Shown one piece after another: positions 7,477-16,756 of a stretch of 64,000 nucleotides of DNA; the first letter of the stretch is position 1; every line of letters starts with the position of its first letter. The translations under genes were made by a program, and so were the position numbers. The DNA is from Haladaptatus halobius (GTDB lineage Archaea; Halobacteriota; Halobacteria; Halobacteriales; Haladaptataceae), in contig NZ_CP085335.1 in the NCBI RefSeq assembly GCF_020618475.1, positions 868,001 to 932,000 on the forward strand, in the 5' to 3' direction. The notes beneath the pieces are model-generated. The model saw nothing but the letters and a program-made list of their open reading frames with translations, ran no database searches and had not been told where the DNA came from.

Positions 7477-9372
7477 ATGGCGAGTAACAAGATACTGGGT
7501 ATCGATCTTGGTACCACGAACAGCGCGTTCGCGGTGATGGAGGGCGGCGACCCGGAGATCATCGTCAACGGCGAGGGCGACCGAACGACGCCCTCGGTCG
7601 TCGCGTTCTCCGACGACGGCGAGCGTCTCGTGGGGAAACCGGCCAAGAACCAGGCGGTGCAGAACCCGGAGAAGACGATCCAGTCCATCAAACGCCACAT
7701 GGGCGATGAGGACTACACGGTCGAGATAGAAGACGAGGAGTACACGCCGGAGCAGATATCGGCGATGATCCTCCAGAAGATCAAGCGCGACGCCGAGGAG
7801 TACCTCGGCGACGACGTGGAGAAGGCTGTCATCACGGTTCCCGCGTACTTCAACGACAAGCAGCGACAGGCGACGAAGGACGCTGGGGAGATCGCGGGCT
7901 TCGACGTGGAGCGCATCGTCAACGAACCGACCGCGGCGTCGATGGCCTACGGACTGGACGACGACACCGACCAGACGGTTCTCGTCTACGACCTCGGCGG
8001 CGGCACGTTCGACGTTTCTATCCTCGACCTCGGCGGCGGCGTCTACGAAGTGGTCGCCACGAACGGCGACAACGACCTCGGCGGGGACGATTGGGACCAC
8101 GCCATCATCGACTATCTCGCCGATGAGTTCGAGTCGGAATACGGCATCGACCTCCGCGACGACCGGCAGGCGCTCCAGCGACTCAAGGACGCCGCGGAGG
8201 AGGCGAAGATCGAACTCTCCTCGCGCAAGGAGACGGACATCAACCTCCCGTTCATCACGGCGACCGACGACGGTCCCGTCCACTTGGAGGAGAGTCTCAC
8301 CCGTGCGAAGTTCGAGTCCCTGACCAGCGACCTCATCGACCGCACGGTCGAACCGACCGAACAGGCTCTCTCGGACGCGGACTACGACAAGAGCGACATA
8401 GACGAAGTCATCCTCGTCGGCGGTTCCACCCGGATGCCGCAGGTGCAGGAGAAAGTCGAGGAGATGACCGACCAGGAGCCGAAGAAGAACGTCAACCCCG
8501 ACGAAGTCGTCGCGCTCGGCGCGGCGATTCAGGGCGGCGTCCTCTCCGGCGATGTGGACGACATCGTCCTGCTCGACGTGACGCCCCTCTCGCTCGGTAT
8601 CGAAGTGAAAGGCGGCCTGTTCGAGCGCCTCATCGACAAGAACACGACCATCCCGACCGAGGAGTCGAAGATATTCACGACGGCGGCCGACAGCCAGACC
8701 TCGGTGCAGGTGCGCGTCTTTCAGGGCGAGCGCGAGATCGCCAACGAGAACGAACTGCTCGGCGAGTTCCACCTCTCGGGCATCCCGCCGGCGCCCGCCG
8801 GCACCCCGCAGATCGAGGTCGCGTTCAATATCGACGAGAACGGAATCGTCAACGTCTCCGCGGAAGACCAAGGCTCGGGCAACCAAGAGGAGATCACCAT
8901 CGAAGGCGGCGCGGGCCTCTCGGACGAGGAGATCGACCGCATGCAGGAGGAGGCCGAACAGCACGCCGAGGAAGACAAAGAGCGCAGAGAGCGCATCGAG
9001 GCCCGCAACGCCGCCGAAGGGGCGGTGCAGCGCGCCGAGACGCTCCTCGAGGAGAATGAGGAGAACGTCGACGATGACCTCGAATCGGACATCCGCGCCG
9101 AAATTGAGAACGTCGAGGAGACGCTCGAAGACGACGACGCGACGAAAGACGACCTCGAAGACGCGACCGAGAGCCTGAGCAAGGCGCTTCAGGAGATCGG
9201 CAAGCAGATGTACGATCAACAACAGCAGGCCCAGCAGGCCGGTGCCGCAGGCCCCGGAGGTATGGGCGGCGGCGCAGGTGCGGGTGCCGGCCCCGGCGCC
9301 GAGGGCGCCGGCGACGGGAGCGCCGACGAGTACGTCGACGCCGACTTCGAGGACGTGGACGAGAACGAATGA
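7477..9372 (+). CDS. dnaK: DnaK, Hsp70 chaperone
   Basis: The 631-residue product is a full-length Hsp70 that binds exposed hydrophobic peptides in an ATP-dependent cycle. The ATPase domain starts [19 protein letters not shown] and contains [19 protein letters not shown] and the connect motif [13 protein letters not shown]. The substrate-binding domain follows the linker [14 protein letters not shown]. The C-terminal lid is very acidic and ends in a Gln/Gly/Ala-rich tail and the EEVD-like FEDVDENE. It sits between grpE and dnaJ. Haloarchaeal dnaK is generally held to be of bacterial origin. A 592-codon open frame on the opposite strand is a codon-bias shadow. Confidence 0.98.
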   Translation: MASNKILGIDLGTTNSAFAVMEGGDPEIIVNGEGDRTTPSVVAFSDDGERLVGKPAKNQAVQNPEKTIQSIKRHMGDEDYTVEIEDEEYTPEQISAMILQKIKRDAEEYLGDDVEKAVITVPAYFNDKQRQATKDAGEIAGFDVERIVNEPTAASMAYGLDDDTDQTVLVYDLGGGTFDVSILDLGGGVYEVVATNGDNDLGGDDWDHAIIDYLADEFESEYGIDLRDDRQALQRLKDAAEEAKIELSSRKETDINLPFITATDDGPVHLEESLTRAKFESLTSDLIDRTVEPTEQALSDADYDKSDIDEVILVGGSTRMPQVQEKVEEMTDQEPKKNVNPDEVVALGAAIQGGVLSGDVDDIVLLDVTPLSLGIEVKGGLFERLIDKNTTIPTEESKIFTTAADSQTSVQVRVFQGEREIANENELLGEFHLSGIPPAPAGTPQIEVAFNIDENGIVNVSAEDQGSGNQEEITIEGGAGLSDEEIDRMQEEAEQHAEEDKERRERIEARNAAEGAVQRAETLLEENEENVDDDLESDIRAEIENVEETLEDDDATKDDLEDATESLSKALQEIGKQMYDQQQQAQQAGAAGPGGMGGGAGAGAGPGAEGAGDGSADEYVDADFEDVDENE

Positions 9373-9469
9373 CGTTCTCGTCCGCCGACCGAAGCAGGAC
9401 GGTTACGGCGACGAGGACGACGAGTAGACGGACGATTCAAGTACCATCCTACTTTATCAACGATAACTG

Positions 9470-10615
9470 ATGAGCGAGGACTTCTACGACGTGCTCGGTG
9501 TGAGTCGGGACGCCGACGAGGACGAGATTAAGCAGGCGTATCGGAAGAAGGCCACCCAGTACCACCCGGACGTGAGCGACGACCCGGACGCCGACGAGAA
9601 GTTCAAGAAGGTGAAGAAGGCGAAGGAAGTGCTCACCGACGAGGAGAAGCGCCAAGCCTACGACCAGCTCGGTCACGACCGCTTCGAGCAGGCCAAAAAG
9701 CGCGGCGGTTTCGACGGCGGCGCTGGCGGTGCCGCGGGCGGCGACCCCTTCGGCGGCGGTGGCGGCATGGGCGGTATGGGCGACATCTTCGAGCAGTTCT
9801 TTGGCGGTGGCGGCGGTCGGAACGCGAACCGACCCAGACAGGGGTCGAACCTCCGAACCGGGCTGGAGATTGACCTCGAAGACGCGTTCGAGGGCGTGAA
9901 AAAGCAGGTGACGGTTCGACGTCCGGAACGCTGTGACGCCTGCGACGGGGAGGGTCACCCGCCGGGAGCCGACGTGCAGACCTGCCCCGAGTGTCGCGGG
10001 CAGGGACAGGTCACGCAGGTGCAACAGACGCCGTTCGGTCGCGTCCAGCAGTCGCGCACCTGCCCGCGCTGTCAGGGCGACGGCCAACTGTACGAGGAGC
10101 GGTGCGGCGAGTGCGGCGGCGACGGCGTCGTCCACCGTGAGGCGAAACTGACCGTCGATATCCCCGCGGGCATCGCCGACGGGCAGACGCTCCAGATGGA
10201 AGGCGAAGGTGCGCCGGGCGAGAACGGCGGGCCGAACGGCGACCTGCTCATCGAGGTTCACGTGCGCGAGCACCCCGATTTCGAACGGGACGGGGCGGAT
10301 CTCTTCTACCGAACGCCCGTCTCGTTCCCGCAGGCCGTGTTCGGCGACGACGTCGAAATCTCCACGCTCGAAGGCACGGTCGAGATGGACGTTCCCGCCG
10401 GAACTCAAAGCGGCGAGACGTTCCGCCTGCGCGGAAAGGGGATGCCCCGTCTCCGGCGGCGCGGCCACGGCGACCTCTACGTGCAGGTGCAGGTCGTCAC
10501 GCCGGAATCGCTGAACAAAGAACAGCGCGAGGCGCTGGAGGCGTTCGCGGAGGCGGGCGGCGAGGAGGTGGAGGTCGGACAGGGTTTTTTCGAACGGATC
10601 AAGAACAGCTTCTGA
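9470..10615 (+). CDS. dnaJ: DnaJ, type I Hsp40 co-chaperone
   Basis: DnaJ delivers substrates to DnaK and stimulates its ATPase. The 381-residue product has an N-terminal J domain (about 3-68) with the HPD motif in YHPDVSDDPDADEKF, then a Gly-rich segment (about 75-115). Next is the zinc domain with four repeats: CDACDGEG, CPECRGQG, CPRCQGDG and CGECGGDG. Two C-terminal beta-sandwich domains end the protein. All four CXXCXGXG-type repeats are intact. It follows dnaK after 97 bases, with an A/T-rich stretch (ACTTTATCAACGAT) just upstream of the start. Confidence 0.97.
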   Translation: MSEDFYDVLGVSRDADEDEIKQAYRKKATQYHPDVSDDPDADEKFKKVKKAKEVLTDEEKRQAYDQLGHDRFEQAKKRGGFDGGAGGAAGGDPFGGGGGMGGMGDIFEQFFGGGGGRNANRPRQGSNLRTGLEIDLEDAFEGVKKQVTVRRPERCDACDGEGHPPGADVQTCPECRGQGQVTQVQQTPFGRVQQSRTCPRCQGDGQLYEERCGECGGDGVVHREAKLTVDIPAGIADGQTLQMEGEGAPGENGGPNGDLLIEVHVREHPDFERDGADLFYRTPVSFPQAVFGDDVEISTLEGTVEMDVPAGTQSGETFRLRGKGMPRLRRRGHGDLYVQVQVVTPESLNKEQREALEAFAEAGGEEVEVGQGFFERIKNSF

Positions 10616-10674
10616 GTTCCGTCAGGCCGAACGAGCTAAAAACGCACGTCTCGTTACAAATACCGTCCCCTCAA

Positions 10675-11301
10675 ATGACTCGGATCTCTCGGAGACGGTT
10701 CGTACAGGCGGTCGTCGGAGCGCGCGCGTCGGTCGGTCTGGTGCGCGGACAAGCGACGACGTTCGAACTCGGCGGTCGGCTATCCGGCTGGGTGGGTCGG
10801 TCGCCGGAGTCCATCGCTGACGAGACGAATCCGACGCTTCGGCTACAGGTCGGCAAAACCTACGTCATCGCGTGGGAGAACTTGGACGGGCAACCGCACA
10901 ACATCGCCATCGGCGACGGAAATGGAACCGTGTTAAAGCGGACGGAGCGCGTGACCGAGATGGGAAAGACCCAGACGCTGGAGTTCACCGCGAAACCAAA
11001 GATGGCGACCTACTTCTCGGAGTTCAATCCCGAGACGATGCGCGGGAAGGTCGTGACGAGACGGCCGACGACGACCGCGAACGGAACCGCGAACGCGACG
11101 GCCACCGCGTCGGTTACGACCGTCCCGACCGCGACTTCGGCGACGACCGGTTCCTCGACCGAATCTGCGGGGACGACGTCGGCGGAGACGACGACCGCGA
11201 CGGACTCCACGGCGACCGACAACGGACTACCAGGATTCGGGTTCGTGGCCGCACTCGGGAGTCTGGCGGGTATCGGGTACCTGTTTCGGCGAAGCGACTG
11301 A
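10675..11301 (+). CDS. Exported cupredoxin-like protein lacking copper ligands, with PGF-CTERM-type tail
   Basis: The 208-residue product begins with a Tat-like signal (SRRRFVQAVVG, without an obvious small-residue cleavage site). A cupredoxin-like domain (about 26-125) includes GQPHNIAIGD, which keeps the first His ligand. At the second ligand cluster, where relatives have Cys and His before Met, this protein reads TYFSEFNPETMRG, so Ser and Asn replace them. A Thr/Ala/Ser-rich stalk (about 130-180) and a C-terminal GLPGFGFVAALGSLAGIGYL-type helix followed by RR match the PGF-CTERM surface anchor processed by archaeosortase. I infer a surface protein that no longer binds type I copper. Confidence 0.75.
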   Translation: MTRISRRRFVQAVVGARASVGLVRGQATTFELGGRLSGWVGRSPESIADETNPTLRLQVGKTYVIAWENLDGQPHNIAIGDGNGTVLKRTERVTEMGKTQTLEFTAKPKMATYFSEFNPETMRGKVVTRRPTTTANGTANATATASVTTVPTATSATTGSSTESAGTTSAETTTATDSTATDNGLPGFGFVAALGSLAGIGYLFRRSD

Positions 11302-11350
11302 GCACACGGCGCGTCTCGCGTCGCGCTTTCGGTCGAGCTTTCACGGGGAA

Positions 11351-11391
11351 GCGTTTGCGAGGACTTCGGCAATCGAAGTCCTCACAAACGC
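11351..11391. repeat. Strong inverted repeat between convergent genes
   Basis: GCGTTTGCGAGGACTTCG (11351-11368) pairs with CGAAGTCCTCACAAACGC (11374-11391) over 18 base pairs with one mismatch and a 5-base loop (GCAAT). It lies between the convergent ends of the cupredoxin-like gene and the AtoE-type gene. It could act as a bidirectional RNA hairpin or be the relic end of a mobile element; the sequence does not decide. Confidence 0.75.
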
Positions 11392-11393
11392 GC

Positions 11394-11412
11394 CGACCGT
11401 CGTAAACGGTCG
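11394..11412. repeat. Second short inverted repeat between the same genes
   Basis: CGACCGT and ACGGTCG are perfect 7-base arms around CGTAA. The hairpin lies two bases beyond the larger one and two bases before the AtoE-type stop codon, so two stems stand in tandem at the convergence point. Confidence 0.55.
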
Positions 11413-11414
11413 TA

Positions 11415-12845
11415 TCACATCGGCAGGACGGTGATGCCGACGGCGATGATGAGACCGCTACCGAGCAACACCATCACACAGTAGCCCATGATATCTCGAA
11501 CCGAGAGTCCGCTGATGGCGAGCAGCGGAATGGCCCAGAACGGCTGAATCATGTTCGTCCACGCGTCGCCCCACGCGGCTGCCATGGCGACCCGGGGAAC
11601 GCTCTCGCCGCTCGCCTGCGCCGCGGTGACGAGCGTCTCGCCGACGACCGCCCACTCTCCGCCGCCGCTCGGAACGAAGACGTTGACCAGTCCGGCGGTC
11701 AGGAACGCGACAGCGGGGAGCGTTCCGTCGGGGGAGACCTGCACCATCCCCTGCGCGATCTGCGTGGCGAGGCTGGTCGACCCCTCCGGCGCATAGCTCA
11801 TGATACCCATGATGCCCGCGTAGAAGGGGAACTGGAGGATGATGCCCCAGACGTTCTCGACGGCTTCCTTCATCGCGTCGATGTAGGCCGCCGGGGTGCC
11901 GTGAAGCAGGATGCCGAGGAAGAGGAACGTGAAGTTGACGATGTTCAGATTGAGGTTGTTCCACGGCATCGTCCCCTCGGCGACCCCGCGACCGAAGTAG
12001 CCGACGATGGCCAGCAGTCCTCCGAGTCCAATAGCCCACGCGAGGGGGCGAGAGTGTTCAATTCGCTCCGCGAACGTCATGCTCCCGGTGGTAACCGTCG
12101 GGGCGGCGGTTCCGCCGTCGGTTGCGGTTTCGGACTCATCGGGGTTGATCGGGCGTTTCTTCTCGTCGTTCTCCGGGTACATCAGCGAGAACAAGAGCGG
12201 GAGGAAGACGAATCCGACGACGACGAACAGGACGAGGTTGGCGACCGTGAAGATGGTCTGGCCGGTCGAGATGGTCGAACCCAGCACCCCGTCGGCGAGC
12301 AGGAAGTTGCCGTTTTCGGCCGACGAGTTGAGCACCAGCGGAATCGACCCCGCGAGACCGCCGTGCCAGACGATGAACCCCGAGTACGCACCGGCCACGA
12401 TTATCGGGAAATCGACGGTTCGAAGCTGCTCCGCGACCTTCCGCGCGAAGATTGCTCCGACGACTAAACCGAGCCCCCAGTGGACGAAGGAGGCGGCCGC
12501 GGCGACGACCGGAACCAGCGCCGCGGCGCTTCGTTCGCTCGACGGGACAGCTGCCATCGACGAGAGGAGTCGGTTGACCGCGGTCGACTGCGCGAGGGCG
12601 TACCCCGTCATCAGGATGAGCGTCATCTGCATGGCGAAGGTGAGCAGTCCCCAGAACCCGCCGTACCAGCCGTCGACGATGAGGCTCTCCGCGTGCCCCA
12701 GATAGTCCGCCCGCGGTTCGACCGCCCAGAATGCGAGTCCGTACGCGACGAACGTGAGCAGGATTGCGAACAGGAACGCGTCCGGTAAGTAGCGTTCGAC
12801 GAGTCGTGAACTGCCTTCCGCCATTCGACGAATTGCGTTTGCCAT
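11415..12845 (-). CDS. AtoE-family short-chain fatty acid transporter
   Basis: The 476-residue membrane protein has about 12 hydrophobic segments and matches the AtoE/short-chain fatty acid carrier family. It starts with RLVERYLPDAFLFAILLTFV and has the conserved VPSGGGEWAVVGE and WGDAWTNMIQPFWAIPLL stretches near the end. It would move acetoacetate, butyrate or similar acids through the cytoplasmic membrane; the true substrate is not visible. A polar, acidic central loop (about 235-265) is typical of a halophile. An AMP-forming acyl-CoA ligase lies nearby (13661-15637), which would suit acid uptake followed by activation. TTTATGATT near 12887 may be its TATA box. Confidence 0.85.
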   Translation of the reverse strand: MANAIRRMAEGSSRLVERYLPDAFLFAILLTFVAYGLAFWAVEPRADYLGHAESLIVDGWYGGFWGLLTFAMQMTLILMTGYALAQSTAVNRLLSSMAAVPSSERSAAALVPVVAAAASFVHWGLGLVVGAIFARKVAEQLRTVDFPIIVAGAYSGFIVWHGGLAGSIPLVLNSSAENGNFLLADGVLGSTISTGQTIFTVANLVLFVVVGFVFLPLLFSLMYPENDEKKRPINPDESETATDGGTAAPTVTTGSMTFAERIEHSRPLAWAIGLGGLLAIVGYFGRGVAEGTMPWNNLNLNIVNFTFLFLGILLHGTPAAYIDAMKEAVENVWGIILQFPFYAGIMGIMSYAPEGSTSLATQIAQGMVQVSPDGTLPAVAFLTAGLVNVFVPSGGGEWAVVGETLVTAAQASGESVPRVAMAAAWGDAWTNMIQPFWAIPLLAISGLSVRDIMGYCVMVLLGSGLIIAVGITVLPM

Positions 12846-12944
12846 AAATCCGTCAGAGTGTGTCTAGCAAGGAATCATAAACGTTCGTCAGACGACTCGA
12901 CGGCGAACCGTCGGGCTTTTGCGCGCACCGAGACGAGGTTTCGC

Positions 12945-13664
12945 ATGGACACGTTCGGCGACCTCGCCGCCCGCGAGCGACGGAGCGACGACCCGGCGCT
13001 GGCGGTGCCGGACTCCCGGGGGTACGACTACCATCGATTCCTGACGACGGCGTGGAAAACGGGGAACTTCCTGCGCCACCTCGGGGTCAGGGAGGGCGCG
13101 ACGGTCGGCATCGTTTCGTCTCCCGCAGCTCCGCCCGTCCTCGGCTTCCTCGGGAGCGTCCTGCTCGGAGGGGGCGTCCGGTTCGACCCGCCGAGGGAGG
13201 TCGAGGCTCGCGTCCTGCTCGCGCCCGGTGATTCCGTCGGCGAGTACGACCTCCCGCCCGGCGGCCAGTTCATCGCCTACGGCGAGGCGGCGGACGACCC
13301 CCGCGTCTCGCAATTCGAGAGCGACGTGTGGAGCGAGAACCCGGTGTTCCCCGAGACGCCCGTACCCCCCGAGACGACAGCACTCGCGGGTGAACCCGAG
13401 ATGTCGCACGCCGACCTGCTCGACGCGGGGCGAGCGGTCGCGGAGGAGCGGCACCTCGAACCCGGCGACTCGGTCGTCATTCGCGCGCCCCTCTCCGACC
13501 CGCGGGCGGTCGCCGCCGGAGTCGTCGCCCCGCTCGTCGCGGGAGCCGAAATCGGCCTCGACGCCGAGCGAACCGGCGATTTCTCCGTCGCCGTCGAGGA
13601 CGCGCCGGAGAAGGAAGTCGCGCGGGTCGCGGACGTTCCGCTCTCGTTCGACTCCTCGATTTAG
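12945..13664 (+). CDS. Stand-alone N-lobe of an AMP-forming acyl-CoA ligase
   Basis: The 239-residue product resembles only the N-terminal subdomain of AMP-forming ligases: DTFGDLAARERRSDDPALAV, then FLTTAWKTGNFLRHLGVREG and a nucleotide-fold-like start. The P-loop (SSGTTGKPKG type), the later adenylation motifs and the C-lobe are all absent, so it cannot be a normal ligase. The frame is clean, with a good halophile codon pattern and no sign of recent truncation. It is convergent with a full ligase, and the two stop codons overlap within TTAG at 13661-13664. It may be a regulatory or partner subunit; that is inference. Confidence 0.65.
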   Translation: MDTFGDLAARERRSDDPALAVPDSRGYDYHRFLTTAWKTGNFLRHLGVREGATVGIVSSPAAPPVLGFLGSVLLGGGVRFDPPREVEARVLLAPGDSVGEYDLPPGGQFIAYGEAADDPRVSQFESDVWSENPVFPETPVPPETTALAGEPEMSHADLLDAGRAVAEERHLEPGDSVVIRAPLSDPRAVAAGVVAPLVAGAEIGLDAERTGDFSVAVEDAPEKEVARVADVPLSFDSSI

Positions 13665-15637
13665 CTCGCCTTTTCGAGCTTCTCCAGCGAATCGGGATTC
13701 TCGATGCTGCTCATGTCGCCCAACTCCTCGCCGGTGTAGGTCGCCTCGATGGCCCGCCGGATTATCTTCCCGCTCTGGGTCTTCGGGAACTCGTCCACGA
13801 ACAGGATTTCGCGTGGGCGGAACGGTTTGCCGAGTTCGTCGCCGACCTGCTCGCGCAGTTCCGCGCGCAGGTCTGCGGTCGGTTCGTAGCCGGATTCGAG
13901 GATGGCGTAGGCGACGACGGCCTGCCCGGTCGTGTCGTCCGGTACGCCGACCGCGGCGGCCTGATTCACCGACACGTGGTCGATGAGCGCGCCCTCGACC
14001 TCTGCGGGGCCGACCTTGCGTCCGGCGACGTTGATGGCGTCGTCGGCGCGCCCGTGGAGGAACCAGAAGCCGTCCTCGTCCTTCTGCGCCCAGTCGCCGT
14101 GGTTCCACATGTCTTCGAAGGTAGACCAGTAGGTGTTCAAATACCGTTCGTCGCCCGACCAGAGCGACTTGGTCATCGACGGACAGGAGTCGCGGGCGAC
14201 GAGGAAGCCGCGCTCGTGCGTGTCCGCGATGGACTGCCCCTGCGAATCGACGATATCGACGTCCATCCCGAGACCCGGCCCGCCAAGTGTGCAGGGTTTG
14301 AGCGACTGGATGGGCATGGGCATGAGGAAGCAGCCGCAGATCTCGGTGCCGCCGGAGATGTTGATGATGGGCGCTTCGCTCCCGCCGACGTTCTCGTAGA
14401 ACCAGAGCCACGATTCGGAATCCCAGGGCTCGCCGGTCGAACCGAGCAGGCGGAGCGAGGAGAGGTCGTGGCCGGAGAGCCACTCGTCGCCGTACTTCCG
14501 GAGCGCCCGAATCGCGGTCGGCGAGATGCCGAACACGGTCAGGCCGTGCCGGTCGACCATCTCCCAGAACCGGTCGGGGTCGGGGAAGTCGGGCGCGCCC
14601 TCGTACATGAAGATGGTTCCGCCAAAGGCGTGGTTGCCGATGAGCGTCCACGGACCCATCATCCAGCCGATGTCGGAGACCCAGAAGAACCGATCCGAAT
14701 CCTTGTGGTCGAATCCGAAGTAGATCTCCTTCGCGCACTGCATCAACTGCCCGGCGTGGGTGTGGACGATGCCCTTCGGCTTGCCGGTCGTCCCCGAGGA
14801 GTACAGCAACATCGCCTCGTCGCTGGCGTCGAGTTCCTTCGTCTCGTACTCATCGTCCTGCGGAAGGACGGCCTCGTCCCACCGCTCGTCGCGCTCGTCG
14901 TGCCATGCGACGTCCGCACCCAGTCGGTCGTAGACGATGGTGTGTTCGACGTGGCCGACCTGCTCGATGGCCTCGTCCGCCGTGTCCTTCAGGACGATTT
15001 CGCTTCCGCGGCGGTAGAAGCCGTCACCGGTGAAGAGCACCGAACACTCCGAGTCCTCGATTCGGGTCGCCGTCGCGTCGGTGCCGAACCCGGAGAAGAT
15101 AGGCACGGCGATGGCGCCGACCTTGAGAACGCCGTAGAGGATCGAGATGACCTCGGGCACCATCGGCATGTAGAGGCCGACGGTGTCGCCCGTCCCGATA
15201 CCGCGCTCTTCGAGGGCGTTCGCCACCTTGTTCGACTCTCGGTGGAGTTCGTGGAACGTGATTTCGCGCACGTCTCCGGGTTCGCCCTCCCAGATGCAGG
15301 CGACTCGATTTCTGTTCGGACTGTCGACTCGCGCGTGGCGGTCGACCACGTTGTGCGCGATGTTGATTTTGCCGCCCTGATACCAGTCCGAGAACTGCGG
15401 CCCCTTGCTGTCGTCCCGAACCGTGTCGTAGTCCTCGTAGAACTCGACGCCGAGGTAGTCCACGAGTTCGTCCCAGAACCAATCGACGTTTCGACAGGTT
15501 CGTTCGATGAGTTCGTCGTAGTCCGCGATGTCGTGCTCCTGCATGAACTGCCAGACGTTCGTGGACTCCACGAACTCCGCGTCGGGTTCGTGGACGATTT
15601 CGTCTACGTCCGCAAGCGTATCCGTAGCATCCTCCAT
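13661..15637 (-). CDS. AMP-forming acyl-CoA (acetate/propionate-type) ligase
   Basis: The 658-residue enzyme activates a carboxylic acid to its CoA thioester via an acyl-adenylate. The acetyl-CoA synthetase N-terminal cap is followed by the P-loop MLLYSSGTTGKPKGIVHTHA, the adenylate-site segment NISGGTEICGCF, and the hinge and C-lobe with INVAGRKVGPAEVEGAL. The final catalytic Lys lies in FPKTQSGKIIRRAI. The ATG at 15637 is preferred over one nine codons upstream because it starts the acidic MEDATDTLADVDEIVHEPDA. The substrate is probably acetate, propionate or a related short acid. An AtoE-type carrier is close by. Confidence 0.92.
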   Translation of the reverse strand: MEDATDTLADVDEIVHEPDAEFVESTNVWQFMQEHDIADYDELIERTCRNVDWFWDELVDYLGVEFYEDYDTVRDDSKGPQFSDWYQGGKINIAHNVVDRHARVDSPNRNRVACIWEGEPGDVREITFHELHRESNKVANALEERGIGTGDTVGLYMPMVPEVISILYGVLKVGAIAVPIFSGFGTDATATRIEDSECSVLFTGDGFYRRGSEIVLKDTADEAIEQVGHVEHTIVYDRLGADVAWHDERDERWDEAVLPQDDEYETKELDASDEAMLLYSSGTTGKPKGIVHTHAGQLMQCAKEIYFGFDHKDSDRFFWVSDIGWMMGPWTLIGNHAFGGTIFMYEGAPDFPDPDRFWEMVDRHGLTVFGISPTAIRALRKYGDEWLSGHDLSSLRLLGSTGEPWDSESWLWFYENVGGSEAPIINISGGTEICGCFLMPMPIQSLKPCTLGGPGLGMDVDIVDSQGQSIADTHERGFLVARDSCPSMTKSLWSGDERYLNTYWSTFEDMWNHGDWAQKDEDGFWFLHGRADDAINVAGRKVGPAEVEGALIDHVSVNQAAAVGVPDDTTGQAVVAYAILESGYEPTADLRAELREQVGDELGKPFRPREILFVDEFPKTQSGKIIRRAIEATYTGEELGDMSSIENPDSLEKLEKAS

Positions 15638-15683
15638 GTGGCAAAGATTGCGCACCCGCCTCAAAATAGTTTACTTCGCCGCG

Positions 15684-15995
15684 TCAGGGGAGTTCGTTGC
15701 TTCTGTGCTCGTCCAATCGTTCGACGACTCGCTGGAGGTTCGCCGTCTCCTCGATCTCGTCGCGGATTCGCTCGCGCGTCCGGACGTCATTCGAATCGGC
15801 GTCGTACGCGCAGACGTACTCGGCGCGCGAGTGTTCGTCGAACGTGTGGCGGATGGCGAAGTAGCCGTCCGGAACCACCGACCCGCACACCTTGCACTCT
15901 CGGCGCTCGTGCTCCGACGTCTGGTGGACGATGGCGTCCTCGACGCTGTCGAAGCGTTCTCCGCAGCCGTCGATATCACATTCCCAGGCGGGCAT
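15684..15995 (-). CDS. Small C2H2-like zinc-finger protein
   Basis: The 103-residue product starts MPAWECDIDGCGERFDSVED and has Cys/His pairs typical of zinc fingers: C-X4-C with a downstream H-X4-H (IVHQTSEHERR), then CKVCG with H-X4-H (IRHTFDEHSRA). I remember it as a haloarchaeal family (DUF7565). A nucleic-acid-binding role is plausible but not shown. The longer open frame starts far upstream in non-conserved sequence, so the ATG at 15995 is chosen. It lies between the acyl-CoA ligase and a HAD phosphatase on the same strand. Confidence 0.75.
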   Translation of the reverse strand: MPAWECDIDGCGERFDSVEDAIVHQTSEHERRECKVCGSVVPDGYFAIRHTFDEHSRAEYVCAYDADSNDVRTRERIRDEIEETANLQRVVERLDEHRSNELP

Positions 15996-16041
15996 TCGTA
16001 CGTTGACTCTGTAATCCCGGTGATAAACCTTTTCCTGCTCG

Positions 16042-16677
16042 TCAGGCGACGATACCCCGAACCGACGAAAGCTCCCCGATGACGTTATCAGCGCGCGAGT
16101 CGCTCGATTTCGAGAGCCAGACCCCCGTGAATCCCGATTCCTGTGCCGGAAGTACGTCCCGTTCGAAGTCGCCCGCCACGAAAACATGTTCGTCGTCGGG
16201 AAGTTTCTCCCTCGCTATCCCGAATATCTCGCGGTCGGGTTTCCCCGCGCCGACTTCGCAGGACGCGACGACCGTCTCGAAGTACGCCGCCAACCCGCAG
16301 ATTTCGAGTTTCTCCCGCTGGACGCGTCCCGCACCGTTCGTCAAAATACCAAGCGGATGGTCGTCCGCGAGTTCGGCGAGTAGTTCGGGCGCTCCGTCCG
16401 CAACCTCGATACAGGACAGTTCCGTCTCGACGAGCGCCTCGGCGAACGCCTCCCCCTCGGTCAGAAGGTCGAACTCCTCGCAGAGGTCTCCCATCGCTGC
16501 ACGGTACGGTTCCGGGTGGCAGTCCGCGAAGTAGTCCAAGAACGCCATAGTGTAGCTCTCGTAGAGACCCGGGCGGGCGGAGAGATTCAGTTCTCGTCGC
16601 GCGCGGTCGAACAGTTCCTCGAACGGGACGGTGTGGTGAACCAGCGTCCCGTCGAGGTCGAAGTGGAGAGCGGTCAT
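16042..16677 (-). CDS. HAD-superfamily phosphatase
   Basis: The 211-residue hydrolase has the four HAD motifs: nucleophile HFDLDGTLV at the start, motif II ILTNG, the Lys in GAGKPDREIFG, and the acidic motif IV VAGDFERDVL. A helical cap lies between motifs I and II (about 15-85). It would remove phosphate from a small metabolite; the substrate is not predictable. It is a typical phosphoglycolate-phosphatase-like or haloacid dehalogenase-like member. It diverges from the PHP-domain gene with an 79-base gap. Confidence 0.9.
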   Translation of the reverse strand: MTALHFDLDGTLVHHTVPFEELFDRARRELNLSARPGLYESYTMAFLDYFADCHPEPYRAAMGDLCEEFDLLTEGEAFAEALVETELSCIEVADGAPELLAELADDHPLGILTNGAGRVQREKLEICGLAAYFETVVASCEVGAGKPDREIFGIAREKLPDDEHVFVAGDFERDVLPAQESGFTGVWLSKSSDSRADNVIGELSSVRGIVA

Positions 16678-16756
16678 CGAGGGAAAATTTCTCTTTCCGT
16701 TACTTCTAGCTGCTGGAATCAGAACCCATATCGTCTACCCTTCGAAACGATACATT

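Noticed and set aside
7444..9222. A 592-codon open frame antisense to dnaK
   Set aside because: It mirrors dnaK codon bias, has no recognisable domain, and dnaK on the other strand is certain.
13976..16006. A 676-codon plus-strand open frame across the acyl-CoA ligase
   Set aside because: It spans the reverse strand of three supported genes and has no domain.
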